Source: Hyphomicrobiales bacterium (GTDB taxonomy: Bacteria > Pseudomonadota > Alphaproteobacteria > Rhizobiales > Rhizobiaceae). Taken from it: DNA of 64,000 nucleotides. Both the position numbers and the translations under genes were made by a program. Of this stretch, positions 8,664-16,110 are shown one piece after another. The first letter of the stretch is position 1. Every line of letters begins with the position of its first letter. The notes below the pieces were generated by a model. The model was not told where the DNA came from. It did not search any database and saw only the letters and a program-made list of their open reading frames with translations. The stretch lies in the NCBI GenBank assembly GCA_017305935.1, contig JAFKJU010000006.1:1-64000 (forward strand). Reading direction: 5' to 3'.

Positions 8664-9191
8664 TCATTTGTGCTCGGTCAGGGAAAGGCCCGGAGCCGGG
8701 TCCTCGTAGTCGTCGGCGCTCTTGCCTTCGGCCGGAATCTCGATCCAGCGATGCGTCGCGCCCTCGGTGCATTCCTGGACGACGGGGAAGTAGAGCGTGG
8801 CGCCGGGCTTGAGGTCGCCGGTGAGGTAGGCGCGCAGGACGAATTCGTCATATTCGTCGTCGGCAAGGCTGCCGCCGCTCCAGACGATTTCCTTGACGCC
8901 TTCGGTGGTCGGCGTGCCGTAATAATCATAGGACTTTTCGTATTTGCCCTTGATCTTCTCGATGCTCCAGCCGGTCTTGGGCTGCGGCTTCACCGAGATA
9001 ACACCTTCGGGAATCTGTACTTTGATCTTGACGGTCGGTTTGCCTTCGCATCCGTGACCGACGCGGAACACGGCCTTGTAGGTCGATCCGACCGGGGCCT
9101 GCTGGGTCTCCAGCGTGATGTGAGCGGATGCTGCAGTGGCGCCGATCCCGAGCAGGGCAAGGGCGGGAAGGATGGTTTTCAAATGTTTCAT
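8664..9191 (-). CDS. YcnI-like DUF1775 periplasmic copper protein
   Basis: The 175-residue exported protein has a signal peptide ending TAASAHITLET, so cleavage leaves an N-terminal His, the copper ligand described for YcnI. The family block YKAVFRVGHGCEGKPT and a conserved Trp stretch (VKPQPKTGWSIEK) follow. AGGAAA precedes ATG 9191. It lies 53 bases upstream of the CopC-CopD gene on the same strand. This is the usual DUF1775-CopC-CopD arrangement for periplasmic copper capture and import. Confidence 0.9.
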   Translation of the reverse strand: MKHLKTILPALALLGIGATAASAHITLETQQAPVGSTYKAVFRVGHGCEGKPTVKIKVQIPEGVISVKPQPKTGWSIEKIKGKYEKSYDYYGTPTTEGVKEIVWSGGSLADDEYDEFVLRAYLTGDLKPGATLYFPVVQECTEGATHRWIEIPAEGKSADDYEDPAPGLSLTEHK

Positions 9192-9422
9192 GACAGTTTT
9201 CCTGAAATCGGGAGATTGGTTGCACCTGCGTTCGTCGCCTTTCAGCAGCAAAAGCGGATGCAGGTGGGGCATCGTTGTCTGCGCAAGGGCGCGGACATTT
9301 TTCGGAGGAGGGCGCAAACGCCATCGCTGCACAGCCGCAGTCAAAGACTGCGCGTCATGAATGACCGCGAGAACTCCATGCCTGGCACGGATTGAAGCGA
9401 TGATCGAAAGCGCTGGAAGCGT

Positions 9423-9809
9423 TCAGAGGGCGGCCGGAGGGGCGCGCGGGTTTCCGGATCGGCCTTCCCGCAGGTGAAACACCGGCGAGGTGTATTCCCG
9501 GAAAACGACCGCGATTTCACGCGGCGCGCCGACGAAAAGAAGTGCGTCGGCGCCACGCGGCGCGGGCGCGCCGGACAGCATGGCGCAACCGGCCATGCAG
9601 CAATCGGGCGGATCGTGACGATCGGACGAGCCGTCCCCTGACGGTTTCGTGTCGCCATGCGAGGTGCAGATGATGCCGCCGAAGGCGTCGATAGGGCGCG
9701 GCGCAGCCATCGCGCCGACCGCAAACGCGGTCAGGAGCGACTGCAGAACGAGCATGTAGGCTGCGACAAACGCAACCCATGTCCCCGGTCTTCGCCAACG
9801 GCACGTCAA
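9423..9809 (-). CDS. DUF2946-like small membrane/periplasmic protein
   Basis: A protein of about 128 residues has one N-terminal hydrophobic segment (WVAFVAAYMLVLQSLLTAFA). A conserved part follows: RPIDAFGGIICTSHG and then DCCMAGCAMLSG, a Cys-rich loop characteristic of DUF2946 proteins near copper-handling genes. I chose TTG 9809 because GAAGGGGG precedes it. The frame stays open to 10022, but that upstream part overlaps the nsrR operator. It is the likely first gene of the copper operon, although a 231-base gap separates it from the YcnI-like gene. Confidence 0.65.
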   Translation of the reverse strand: MTCRWRRPGTWVAFVAAYMLVLQSLLTAFAVGAMAAPRPIDAFGGIICTSHGDTKPSGDGSSDRHDPPDCCMAGCAMLSGAPAPRGADALLFVGAPREIAVVFREYTSPVFHLREGRSGNPRAPPAAL

Positions 9810-10005
9810 GAGACGATCCCCCTTCTTTCTGGCGAACGAATAGCACCACCAAACCCTGCCGAGAAGCGGAAAGGCTGGCTGCGGCAAAATGGCAGCCAGG
9901 ACGACCGGCTTCAGTTCCGCGCGTTCGAAACGCCGCTTGCGGGCGCGCTCGGCGCATGGCCGGCCGGGAAAAGCTCTGAAGAAACGATAGCGCTTTACCT
10001 TGTTT

Positions 10006-10038
10006 CCAAAAAGATGTATCAAGAATGCATCTTTTTGG
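10006..10038. promoter_or_regulatory. NsrR-type operator upstream of nsrR
   Basis: The arms CCAAAAAGATG (10006-10016) and CATCTTTTTGG (10028-10038) are exact inverted repeats around an 11-base centre. The core AAGATGTAT...ATGCATCTT matches the known NsrR consensus. A TTTACC (9994-9999) and TATCAA (10017-10022) pair with 17-base spacing would place the -10 element inside the operator, as expected for self-repression. Confidence 0.85.
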
Positions 10039-10051
10039 AAAGGCCTCTCGC

Positions 10052-10486
10052 ATGCGGCTGACGACGCACACGGATTACGGATTGCGCGTATTGATTTCGC
10101 TTGCAGTGATCGAGCGGCTGACGACGATCGAGGAGCTTGCCAACCGCCACGGCATTTCCCGAAATCATCTCATGAAGGTCGTGCAGGCGCTCGTGGGCTT
10201 TGGTGTGGTCAAGGGAATCCGTGGCAGAAGGGGTGGGATAGCCCTGGCGTTGCCGCCTGAAGACATCCGGATCGGTCGGGTCGTCCGCATGATGGAGGCG
10301 GACATGGATCTGGTCGCATGCCTCGGTAGCCAGCCCGCCGGATGCGTGTTTATCGGGTCTTGCCGATTGACCAGGGCGTTCCGGGGCGCGATCGAGGCGT
10401 TCTTCGCCGAACTTGATCGGCTGACGCTGGCGGACCTGGTCGTCGATCCGTCTTCTATTCAAAACCGGCTGGAGTTGGCGTCATGA
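10052..10486 (+). CDS. nsrR: NsrR, NO-sensing Rrf2-family repressor
   Basis: The 144-residue protein opens with MRLTTHTDYGLRVLI, the standard Rrf2/NsrR start, followed by a winged helix (ELANRHGISRNHLMKVVQAL). Three cysteines (C90, C98, C104) suit [Fe-S] ligation; the spacing C-x7-C-x5-C differs slightly from the C-x4-C-x5-C I recall for E. coli. NO destroys the cluster and releases DNA. GGAAAGG precedes ATG 10052. A palindrome of NsrR type ends 14 bases upstream, indicating autoregulation. Its stop overlaps the next start (ATGA). Confidence 0.93.
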   Translation: MRLTTHTDYGLRVLISLAVIERLTTIEELANRHGISRNHLMKVVQALVGFGVVKGIRGRRGGIALALPPEDIRIGRVVRMMEADMDLVACLGSQPAGCVFIGSCRLTRAFRGAIEAFFAELDRLTLADLVVDPSSIQNRLELAS

Positions 10487-10782
10487 CAATCGCAGGTCAA
10501 ATGCTCGTGCAATGCCCCGAGGAGGGCGGGAACCAGAAGTTTCACCTCAACGCCTCCTTCATCGCGAAGACGTTCAACATGAGCGAGGACCGTGTCCGGA
10601 CGTTCATGGAGCGAAAGCTTTTCCGAAGCGTCGTGGAGGAAGGTGTCGGCGAAGATGCCGGTTGCTGGCGGCTGACCCTTCGATGCGGCAACCGGGCATG
10701 GCAGGGAATCATGACCGAGGACGGCGTGATCCGGCAGCAAGCGATGCTTCTTGTGCCCGCGCGCCAGGTTTTCGGAAAGTAA
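10483..10782 (+). CDS. DUF6522-like small cytosolic protein
   Basis: A 99-residue protein without signal or membrane segments starts at ATG 10483, overlapping the nsrR stop by four bases, so the two are translationally coupled. Visible features are FHLNASFIAKTFNMSEDRVRTFM, which looks like a helix-turn-helix-like helical pair, then RSVVEEGVGEDAGCWRLTLRCGNRAW. I recognise it as DUF6522-type, a family of unknown function. Its coupling with NsrR suggests a role in the NO response or in repressor function. Confidence 0.75.
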   Translation: MTIAGQMLVQCPEEGGNQKFHLNASFIAKTFNMSEDRVRTFMERKLFRSVVEEGVGEDAGCWRLTLRCGNRAWQGIMTEDGVIRQQAMLLVPARQVFGK

Positions 10783-10861
10783 CCGGGCGCACGCAAGTCG
10801 GCCATCTGGCGCGACGACCGTTCGTCGCAATCATGATCCATCAGTCGAACAGGAGGGGGCC

Positions 10862-11011
10862 GTGAACAGGGACCAGACACGCAAATCACTCGAATTTTCC
10901 GGCGAGCACGTTAGCGGCCGGGAGGTCGGCGGCAGCAGCTTGATGCCGATGCTCATTGCAGAGCTCGTCATGATTGCGATCGGCTATTTCGCGGTCATGA
11001 TTTTCGTCTAG
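10862..11011 (+). CDS. 49-residue single-pass membrane peptide
   Basis: A GTG start at 10862 is preceded by a very strong AGGAGGGGG ribosome site. The peptide is charged and polar for about 23 residues, then has GSSLMPMLIAELVMIAIGYF and a hydrophobic C-terminus ending IFV. The GSSLMPMLIA-type motif recurs in small hypotheticals near NO genes as far as I recall. It lies 79 bases after the DUF6522 gene and is too small for most gene finders. Function is unknown; it might be a subunit of, or anchor for, a respiratory complex. Confidence 0.6.
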   Translation: MNRDQTRKSLEFSGEHVSGREVGGSSLMPMLIAELVMIAIGYFAVMIFV

Positions 11012-11138
11012 CGCGCTTCCAGTCGAAGCGGAATCGCAATGGCGTTGCGTTCCCTGCCAGTCTGCGGGCCGTCGCGCCGCTCGATGAAATGCCGCAAACG
11101 GCGCTATTTCCTCACGCGAACGGTTCGTCGCGCTTTCT

Positions 11139-11152
11139 TTGCGCCAGGACAA
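11139..11152. promoter_or_regulatory. NnrR/DNR-type box (TTG-N8-CAA) upstream of mogA
   Basis: TTGCGCCAGGACAA has one half-site TTGCG and the other GACAA, flanked by T and AG. It resembles the alphaproteobacterial NnrR consensus TTGCG-N4-CGCAA/CACAA with one deviation. It would drive mogA and the second nnrS. Confidence 0.65.
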
Positions 11153-11209
11153 AGAACGTCGCGCTCTTCTGCTGCGTTACTCATCGCAATCGCAGCGGAG
11201 GTGACAGGA

Positions 11210-11317
11210 ATGACGCGGCAAATCCGCCACACGGGCGAATGTCTGGCCGACTGGAATCAGCGCCGTGTCGTATCTCCGGCAAGCGGGTTTTCCTGGCTTG
11301 TTCTTGCCTCTTCGTGA
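11210..11317 (+). CDS. Possible 35-residue peptide before mogA
   Basis: ATG 11210 follows GGAGGTGACAG, a strong ribosome site, and the frame reads to TGA 11315-11317, eight bases before the mogA ATG. mogA itself has a poor ribosome site, so this could be a leader peptide that feeds ribosomes into mogA. The peptide (MTRQIRHTGECLADWNQR, then a weakly hydrophobic end) matches nothing I know. The case rests only on ribosome site and spacing. Confidence 0.35.
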   Translation: MTRQIRHTGECLADWNQRRVVSPASGFSWLVLASS

Positions 11318-11324
11318 GAAAACC

Positions 11325-11849
11325 ATGCTGATCGCCATCGTTACGATATCGGATCGCGCCAGTCGCGGACAATACGAGGATGTGAGCGGTCCGGCGATCG
11401 AGACATGGCTGCGGGAGGTGATCGTGACGCCGTTCGAGATCGTCAGGCAAATCGTTCCCGATGGTGTCGTCCCGGTACGTGATGTCCTTCTGGCGCTCTG
11501 CGACGAGCAACACGCCGATCTGATCCTCACGACCGGTGGAACCGGGCCTGCCCCGCGCGACCAGACGCCGGAGGCCATGCGCGAGGTCGTGACCAGCGAA
11601 TTGCCGGGCTTCGGCGAGCAATTGCGGCGCGCGAGCCTCGAACAGACGCCGACCGCGATTCTTTCGCGGCAGATGGCCGGAACCCGCGGCACCTCGCTGA
11701 TTATCAACCTGCCGGGAAAACCGGTGTCGATCCGTTTCAGCCTCGACGCCGTTTTTGCGGCGGTGCCCTATTGTCTCGATCTCATCGGAGCCGGGCGGAT
11801 AGAGACCGATCCCGCCCGCGTCAAAACCTTTCGGCCGGCGTCAAGCTGA
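11325..11849 (+). CDS. mogA: MogA-like molybdopterin adenylyltransferase
   Basis: This 174-residue protein has the MoaB/MogA core: IAIVTISDRASRGQYEDVSG at the start, the MPT-binding TTGGTGPAPRDQTPEA at about residues 70-85, and INLPGKPVSI near the end. It activates molybdopterin with ATP before molybdenum insertion. It is slightly shorter than E. coli MogA (195). In a denitrification island it would support a molybdenum nitrate reductase encoded elsewhere. It is followed 7 bases later by an nnrS-like gene. Confidence 0.88.
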   Translation: MLIAIVTISDRASRGQYEDVSGPAIETWLREVIVTPFEIVRQIVPDGVVPVRDVLLALCDEQHADLILTTGGTGPAPRDQTPEAMREVVTSELPGFGEQLRRASLEQTPTAILSRQMAGTRGTSLIINLPGKPVSIRFSLDAVFAAVPYCLDLIGAGRIETDPARVKTFRPASS

Positions 11850-11856
11850 GCCGATC

Positions 11857-12972
11857 ATGGTTTCCCCGGACAGAAATCGGCGGGTGGAGGAAGCGGGAGA
11901 GAACCGCCGGCTGCTGATTTACCATCCTGCGGGCGTGTTCTTTGCGCTGGCCGCGGCGATTGCCGTAACTCTCCCGTGGCTCTGGCTCCTTCCGTTGGAA
12001 GACCCGTGGCTGGCGCATGTCCGGCTGGGATTGTTCGGCTTTGGCGGCATCGCCATCTCCGGTTACATCATGACCGCACAGAAGGCCTGGACAGGGCGCG
12101 CGTTTCCGGTGCCGGCCCTTCTTGCCGGCGGCCTCGCCCTTGGCGGCCGATTGGCGTCCCTCGGCTTTCCGGCGCATCGCTGGCCGATAACCCTGTTTTC
12201 GCTGCCGGTTGCGATCATGGTCGCATGGCCCGTCCTGCGGGCGCGGCGCTGGGACAAGCTGCCTCTGGCAACGGTTCCGCTGGTGCTCGTCGCGGCGGAG
12301 ATCCTGCTTCCTGACCTGCCCGAACTCGCGGGCTTCCTGCCTGTCGCCCTTGCCGTCCTCATCCTTGCCGTCGGCGGACGTCTCGTCCGCTCCTTCGTCA
12401 TGGAAGGACACCGCCGGCGTGGCCTCGACGTGCGGCAGGGGCCGCCACTTTGGCAAGGCATCGTCCCTCTGGTCGTCGGGCTTCTTTGCGACGATGTCAT
12501 CGGAATGCTTGCCCTGTTTGCCGCCATGGCGTGGGTCGCCGCCCGCAGTCTTGGGGGGATGCGCCTCGGCGAGGCGAACCGGATGTTATGCCTCGGCTAT
12601 GCTGGTCTCGTTCCGGGAATACTCGCCATCGCGGCTGCAAGAGCCGGGCTGGTGCCGCAACTTGTGCAGGTACACGCCCTGACCATGGCGACGATGGGGC
12701 CAATGATCCTGGCAATAGCCGCCCGGGCGACGATGCGCCGGTCGCCGGAGGGAGAACTTCTGCCCCGGCGGCGGCATTGGAGCGCGCTCTGGCTCATGCT
12801 CGGGGCGGCCGCCCTGCGTTGCCTGGCGGCGTTGCCCGGGCAGATGCCGATGGCCCTGCTTCTGGCGGGAATCGCCTGGTCCACAGCGTGGATGCTGTTC
12901 CTGTCCGTCCAGATTCAGGCGCTTGCGATGCCGGCGCCGTTTCCCGTTCTGAGCGCGCGGCGGCTCTCCTGA
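11857..12972 (+). CDS. NnrS-like membrane protein (second copy)
   Basis: A 371-residue protein with about 12 membrane segments resembles NnrS: LLIYHPAGVFFALAAAIAV at the start, FGFGGIAISGYIMTAQKAWTG in the second segment, and VHALTMATMGPMILAIAARA near the C-terminus. It lacks the FRPFF and HWHAHEML blocks of the copy at 168, so it belongs to a different NnrS subgroup, and the usual haem and metal ligands may be altered. It lies 7 bases after mogA in one operon. Confidence 0.82.
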   Translation: MVSPDRNRRVEEAGENRRLLIYHPAGVFFALAAAIAVTLPWLWLLPLEDPWLAHVRLGLFGFGGIAISGYIMTAQKAWTGRAFPVPALLAGGLALGGRLASLGFPAHRWPITLFSLPVAIMVAWPVLRARRWDKLPLATVPLVLVAAEILLPDLPELAGFLPVALAVLILAVGGRLVRSFVMEGHRRRGLDVRQGPPLWQGIVPLVVGLLCDDVIGMLALFAAMAWVAARSLGGMRLGEANRMLCLGYAGLVPGILAIAAARAGLVPQLVQVHALTMATMGPMILAIAARATMRRSPEGELLPRRRHWSALWLMLGAAALRCLAALPGQMPMALLLAGIAWSTAWMLFLSVQIQALAMPAPFPVLSARRLS

Positions 12973-13006
12973 CGGTGAAACCGTCGCCGGATACAATGGA
13001 GGGCGA

Positions 13007-14518
13007 TCAGAGCGGACTTTCGCCAAGGCCGAGCGACGCCCAGATGGTGTCGATGCGCGCTGTCACCTCCGGCGTCATGGCCAGAACCCGTCCCCATTCC
13101 CGATCCGTTTCCGCGCCGATCTTCGTGGTCGCGTCAAGTCCGAGCTTGCCGCCGAGGCCGGATTTCGGCGAGGCGAAGTCCAGATAGTCGATTGGCGTAT
13201 TGTCGACGACCATGAGGTCGCGGCTGGCGTCGAAACGGGTGGAGAGCGCCCAGATCACATCCGGCCAGCTCCTGACGTCGATGTCGTCATCGACGGCGAT
13301 GATCAGCTTCGTGTAGCTGAATTGCGGCAGCACCGACCACAGGCCCATCATCACGCGCCGCGCCTGGCCCGGATAGCGCTTGTCGATCGACACGATCATG
13401 GCGCGGTAGGAGCAGGCGTCCGGCGGAAGCCACAGGTCGCGTATCTCGGGAAACTGCCGCTTCACCAGCGGCACGAAAAGCGCATTCATCGCCTCGCCCA
13501 GTCGCGACGGTTCGTCGGGCGGCCGGCCGGTATAGGTGGAAAGATAGATCGGGTTCTTCCGCATGGTGATCGCCGACAGCGTCATGACCGGAAAAGGCTC
13601 GACGGCATTGTAATAGCCGGTGTGGTCGCCATAGGGGCCTTCATCCGCCACCTCGTTTGCGGAGACCATGCCCTCGAGCACGATTTCGGCATTGGCGGGC
13701 ACGGGCAGGGGAACCGTCATGGCGCTTGCCGTTTCCTGCCGCCGGCCGCCGAGAACGCCGGCGAAGGCAAGCTCGCTCATGCCATCCGGCAACGGCATGA
13801 CGGCCGACAGAATCGTTGCGGGATCGGCGCCGATGGCAACCGCGACCGGCATGTCACGGCCCTGCGCCTGCCAGAGGCGGTGATGGCGCGCGCCGCCGCG
13901 ATGCGCCAGCCAACGCATGATCAGCCGGTTCGCCCCGAGCTTCTGCATGCGGTAGATGCCGACATTGATGTCGGCAGGATCATCCGGCGCACGTGTGATC
14001 ACCAGCGGCCAGGTGACAAGCGGCGCCGGTTCGCCCGGCCAACAGCTCTGGATCGGCAGCCGGCCGAGATCGAGGCCTTCGCCGCGCCAGACGATTTCCT
14101 GGCAGGCCGCGCGACGGGTTTCGCGCGGGTTCATGGACAGAGCGGCCTTCAGATGCGGCAGCTTGCCCCAGGCGTCGCGCAACGAGCGCGGCGGGCGTGG
14201 ATCGCGCAGATCGGCGAGGAAGGCTGCGAGGTGCGGCAGGCCGCCGGCTTCGAGCCCAAACCCCCATTCGATGCGTTCACGCGTGCCGAAAAGATTGGCG
14301 AGAAGCGGAATCGGCTGAATTCTGCCCTCGGCATCGACCGGGCGCTCGAACAGCAAAGCCGGCCCTTCCTCCGCCAGCACCCGTCGATGGATTTCCGTCA
14401 CGTCGTAGACGAGGGAGACGGGTTGTGAAATGCGCTTCAGCCGCGCCCGGCGTTCCAGCAGGGTTACGAAATCCTGGAGATTGTCGAAACGGCGCGGGAT
14501 GGAAGCATCTGTTTTCAT
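13007..14518 (-). CDS. ubiD: UbiD-type 4-hydroxy-3-polyprenylbenzoate decarboxylase
   Basis: The 503-residue protein is the size of UbiD (E. coli 497) and shows family blocks ELAFAGVLGGRRQE, EIVLEGMVSANEVADEGPYG (the catalytic Glu region), HTGYYNAVEPFPV and KIGAETDREWGR near the end. UbiD uses prenylated FMN to decarboxylate the ubiquinone ring precursor. It is transcribed divergently from ubiTUV, with a TTG-N8-CAA box between. The prenyl-FMN synthase UbiX is not in the window. I chose ATG 14518 over the earlier frame start because the extension crosses the box. Confidence 0.88.
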   Translation of the reverse strand: MKTDASIPRRFDNLQDFVTLLERRARLKRISQPVSLVYDVTEIHRRVLAEEGPALLFERPVDAEGRIQPIPLLANLFGTRERIEWGFGLEAGGLPHLAAFLADLRDPRPPRSLRDAWGKLPHLKAALSMNPRETRRAACQEIVWRGEGLDLGRLPIQSCWPGEPAPLVTWPLVITRAPDDPADINVGIYRMQKLGANRLIMRWLAHRGGARHHRLWQAQGRDMPVAVAIGADPATILSAVMPLPDGMSELAFAGVLGGRRQETASAMTVPLPVPANAEIVLEGMVSANEVADEGPYGDHTGYYNAVEPFPVMTLSAITMRKNPIYLSTYTGRPPDEPSRLGEAMNALFVPLVKRQFPEIRDLWLPPDACSYRAMIVSIDKRYPGQARRVMMGLWSVLPQFSYTKLIIAVDDDIDVRSWPDVIWALSTRFDASRDLMVVDNTPIDYLDFASPKSGLGGKLGLDATTKIGAETDREWGRVLAMTPEVTARIDTIWASLGLGESPL

Positions 14519-14552
14519 GCGGCCTGCTTGCCGGGGAAAAATCTTGCGGTCT

Positions 14553-14566
14553 TTGTGCTGGCGCAA
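14553..14566. promoter_or_regulatory. NnrR/FNR-type box between ubiD and ubiT
   Basis: TTGTGCTGGCGCAA has TTG and CAA separated by eight bases, with T and AT flanks. It lies 35 bases upstream of ubiD and 58 upstream of ubiT, so it can serve either side of the divergent promoters. Confidence 0.65.
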
Positions 14567-14623
14567 ATTCGTGATGCCCGAGCCTGCCTAGTGTCCGCCT
14601 GTTCGTTCTTCCGGGAGGCCACA

Positions 14624-15130
14624 ATGTCATCGCTGCCGCCGATCCTTGCAAAGCCGGTCGATATCGCGCCGATCTGGCTGGTGGAGCGTGTTGCGCGCCT
14701 GATTTTCGACCGTGTGATGAAGGCGCATCCGGATCTGTTCGAGCGGCTCGATATCTACCGCCAGACCCGTTTCGGTTTTTCGCCGACCGATCTGCCGCTG
14801 CATTTCACCGTCCTGCCGGCTGCGCGCTCATTGACCGTGTCGCGTGGGCAGCCGCCGCTCGCCGATGCCCGCATCGAGGGGCCGCTGGCGCTTCTGCTCG
14901 GTCTGCTGGAAGGCCGCTGCGATGCGGACGCCTTGTTCTTCTCGCGCGACCTGTCGGTGATCGGCGACATGGAGGCGATGCTGGCGCTGCGCAACGCACT
15001 CGACGACAGCGCCATCGATCTGCCGCGGGAACTTGGCGCCCTGGCGGGGCCGCTGTCGCCGCTGGTCAGTCGCGTGGCGCGCAACATCCGCACGCGCGCG
15101 CTCGAAGGAAGGGATGCCACATGGAACTGA
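14624..15130 (+). CDS. ubiT: UbiT, SCP2-domain ubiquinone biosynthesis accessory factor
   Basis: The 168-residue protein has an SCP2-like lipid-binding fold: FGFSPTDLPLHFTVLP, then ARIEGPLALLLGLLEGRCDADALFFSRDL and VIGDMEAMLALRNALDD. UbiT binds the isoprenoid ubiquinone precursor in the O2-independent pathway. CGGGAGG precedes ATG 14624. Its last codons overlap the ubiU start by 10 bases, so the three genes ubiT-ubiU-ubiV are coupled. Confidence 0.92.
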   Translation: MSSLPPILAKPVDIAPIWLVERVARLIFDRVMKAHPDLFERLDIYRQTRFGFSPTDLPLHFTVLPAARSLTVSRGQPPLADARIEGPLALLLGLLEGRCDADALFFSRDLSVIGDMEAMLALRNALDDSAIDLPRELGALAGPLSPLVSRVARNIRTRALEGRDATWN

Positions 15131-16098
15131 TCTGCCCCGCCGGCACGCCGGCCGCTTTCCGGGAGGCGCTGGAGGCGGGCGCCGACGCCATCTATTGCGG
15201 CTTTCGCGACGAGACCAACGCCCGCAATTTTCCGGGGCTGAATTTCAGCCGCGAAGAGCTGCGCCAGTCGATCGCGCTGGCCCGCGGCAGGCGCGTGCAG
15301 ACCTTCGTGGCGCTCAACACCTTCATGCGCGCCGGCGACGAGGCGTTGTGGTATCGCGCGGCAGACGATGCGGTCGCGCTCGGCGCCGATGCGCTGATCC
15401 TCGCCGATTTCGGCCTGATGGCCTATGTCGCCGAAAACTACCCGCAACAGCGGCTGCATGTCTCCGTCCAGGCGTCGGCGTCCAATCCGGACGCGGTTCG
15501 TTTCCTCGTCGAGACGTTCGGCGCGAAACGCGTCGTCCTGCCGCGCGTTCTGACCGTGCAGGACATTGCCCGGCTGACGCGACAGATCGATTGCGAGGTC
15601 GAGGTTTTCGCCTTCGGCGGCCTCTGCGTCATGGCGGAAGGCCGCTGTTCGCTGTCCTCATATGCCACGGGGAAATCGCCCAACATGAACGGCGTCTGCT
15701 CGCCGGCAAGCCATGTGCGCTACCGGCAGGATGCGGCGGATCTGGTCTCCGAGCTTGGCGCATACACGATCAATCGCTTCGGCCCCGGCGAGGCTTCCGG
15801 TTATCCGACGCTGTGCAAAGGCCGTTTCGAGGTCGGCGACGTCGAAGCCTATGCGTTCGAGGATCCGGTTTCGCTCGATGTCATCGACCAGATCGATGCC
15901 TTGCGTGCGGCTGGCGTCTCGGCGCTGAAAATCGAGGGTCGCCAGCGGGGCAAGGCCTATGTCGCCGAAGTCGTATCCTCGCTGAAGAAGGCGCTTGGCG
16001 CCACTCCATCCGAGCGCGCCGCCCTCGTTGCCCGGCTGCGTGCCATGAGCGAAGGCCAGCGCACCACTACCGGCGCCTATGACAAGCGCTGGCGATAG
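15121..16098 (+). CDS. ubiU: UbiU, O2-independent ubiquinone hydroxylase subunit
   Basis: The 325-residue U32-family protein carries cysteines at 169, 176, 193 and 232, the same positions as the [4Fe-4S] ligands known in E. coli UbiU. They occur in GGLCVMAEGRC, MNGVCSPA and PTLCKGRF. With UbiV it hydroxylates the quinone ring without oxygen, using prephenate as oxygen donor in E. coli. The start ATG 15121 overlaps ubiT. The 12-base gap to ubiV fits one operon. Confidence 0.95.
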   Translation: MELICPAGTPAAFREALEAGADAIYCGFRDETNARNFPGLNFSREELRQSIALARGRRVQTFVALNTFMRAGDEALWYRAADDAVALGADALILADFGLMAYVAENYPQQRLHVSVQASASNPDAVRFLVETFGAKRVVLPRVLTVQDIARLTRQIDCEVEVFAFGGLCVMAEGRCSLSSYATGKSPNMNGVCSPASHVRYRQDAADLVSELGAYTINRFGPGEASGYPTLCKGRFEVGDVEAYAFEDPVSLDVIDQIDALRAAGVSALKIEGRQRGKAYVAEVVSSLKKALGATPSERAALVARLRAMSEGQRTTTGAYDKRWR

Positions 16099-16110
16099 GA
16101 GAAGACCGAC

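Larger units (their letters stand above)
11012..11324. other. Gap upstream of mogA with an NnrR-type box
   Basis: This 313-base stretch holds one TTG-N8-CAA box (11139-11152) and one tiny possible reading frame (11210-11317). Nothing else is recognisable. The box is about 180 bases before mogA but only 58 bases before the tiny frame, so any regulated transcript would carry the tiny frame first. Confidence 0.5.
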
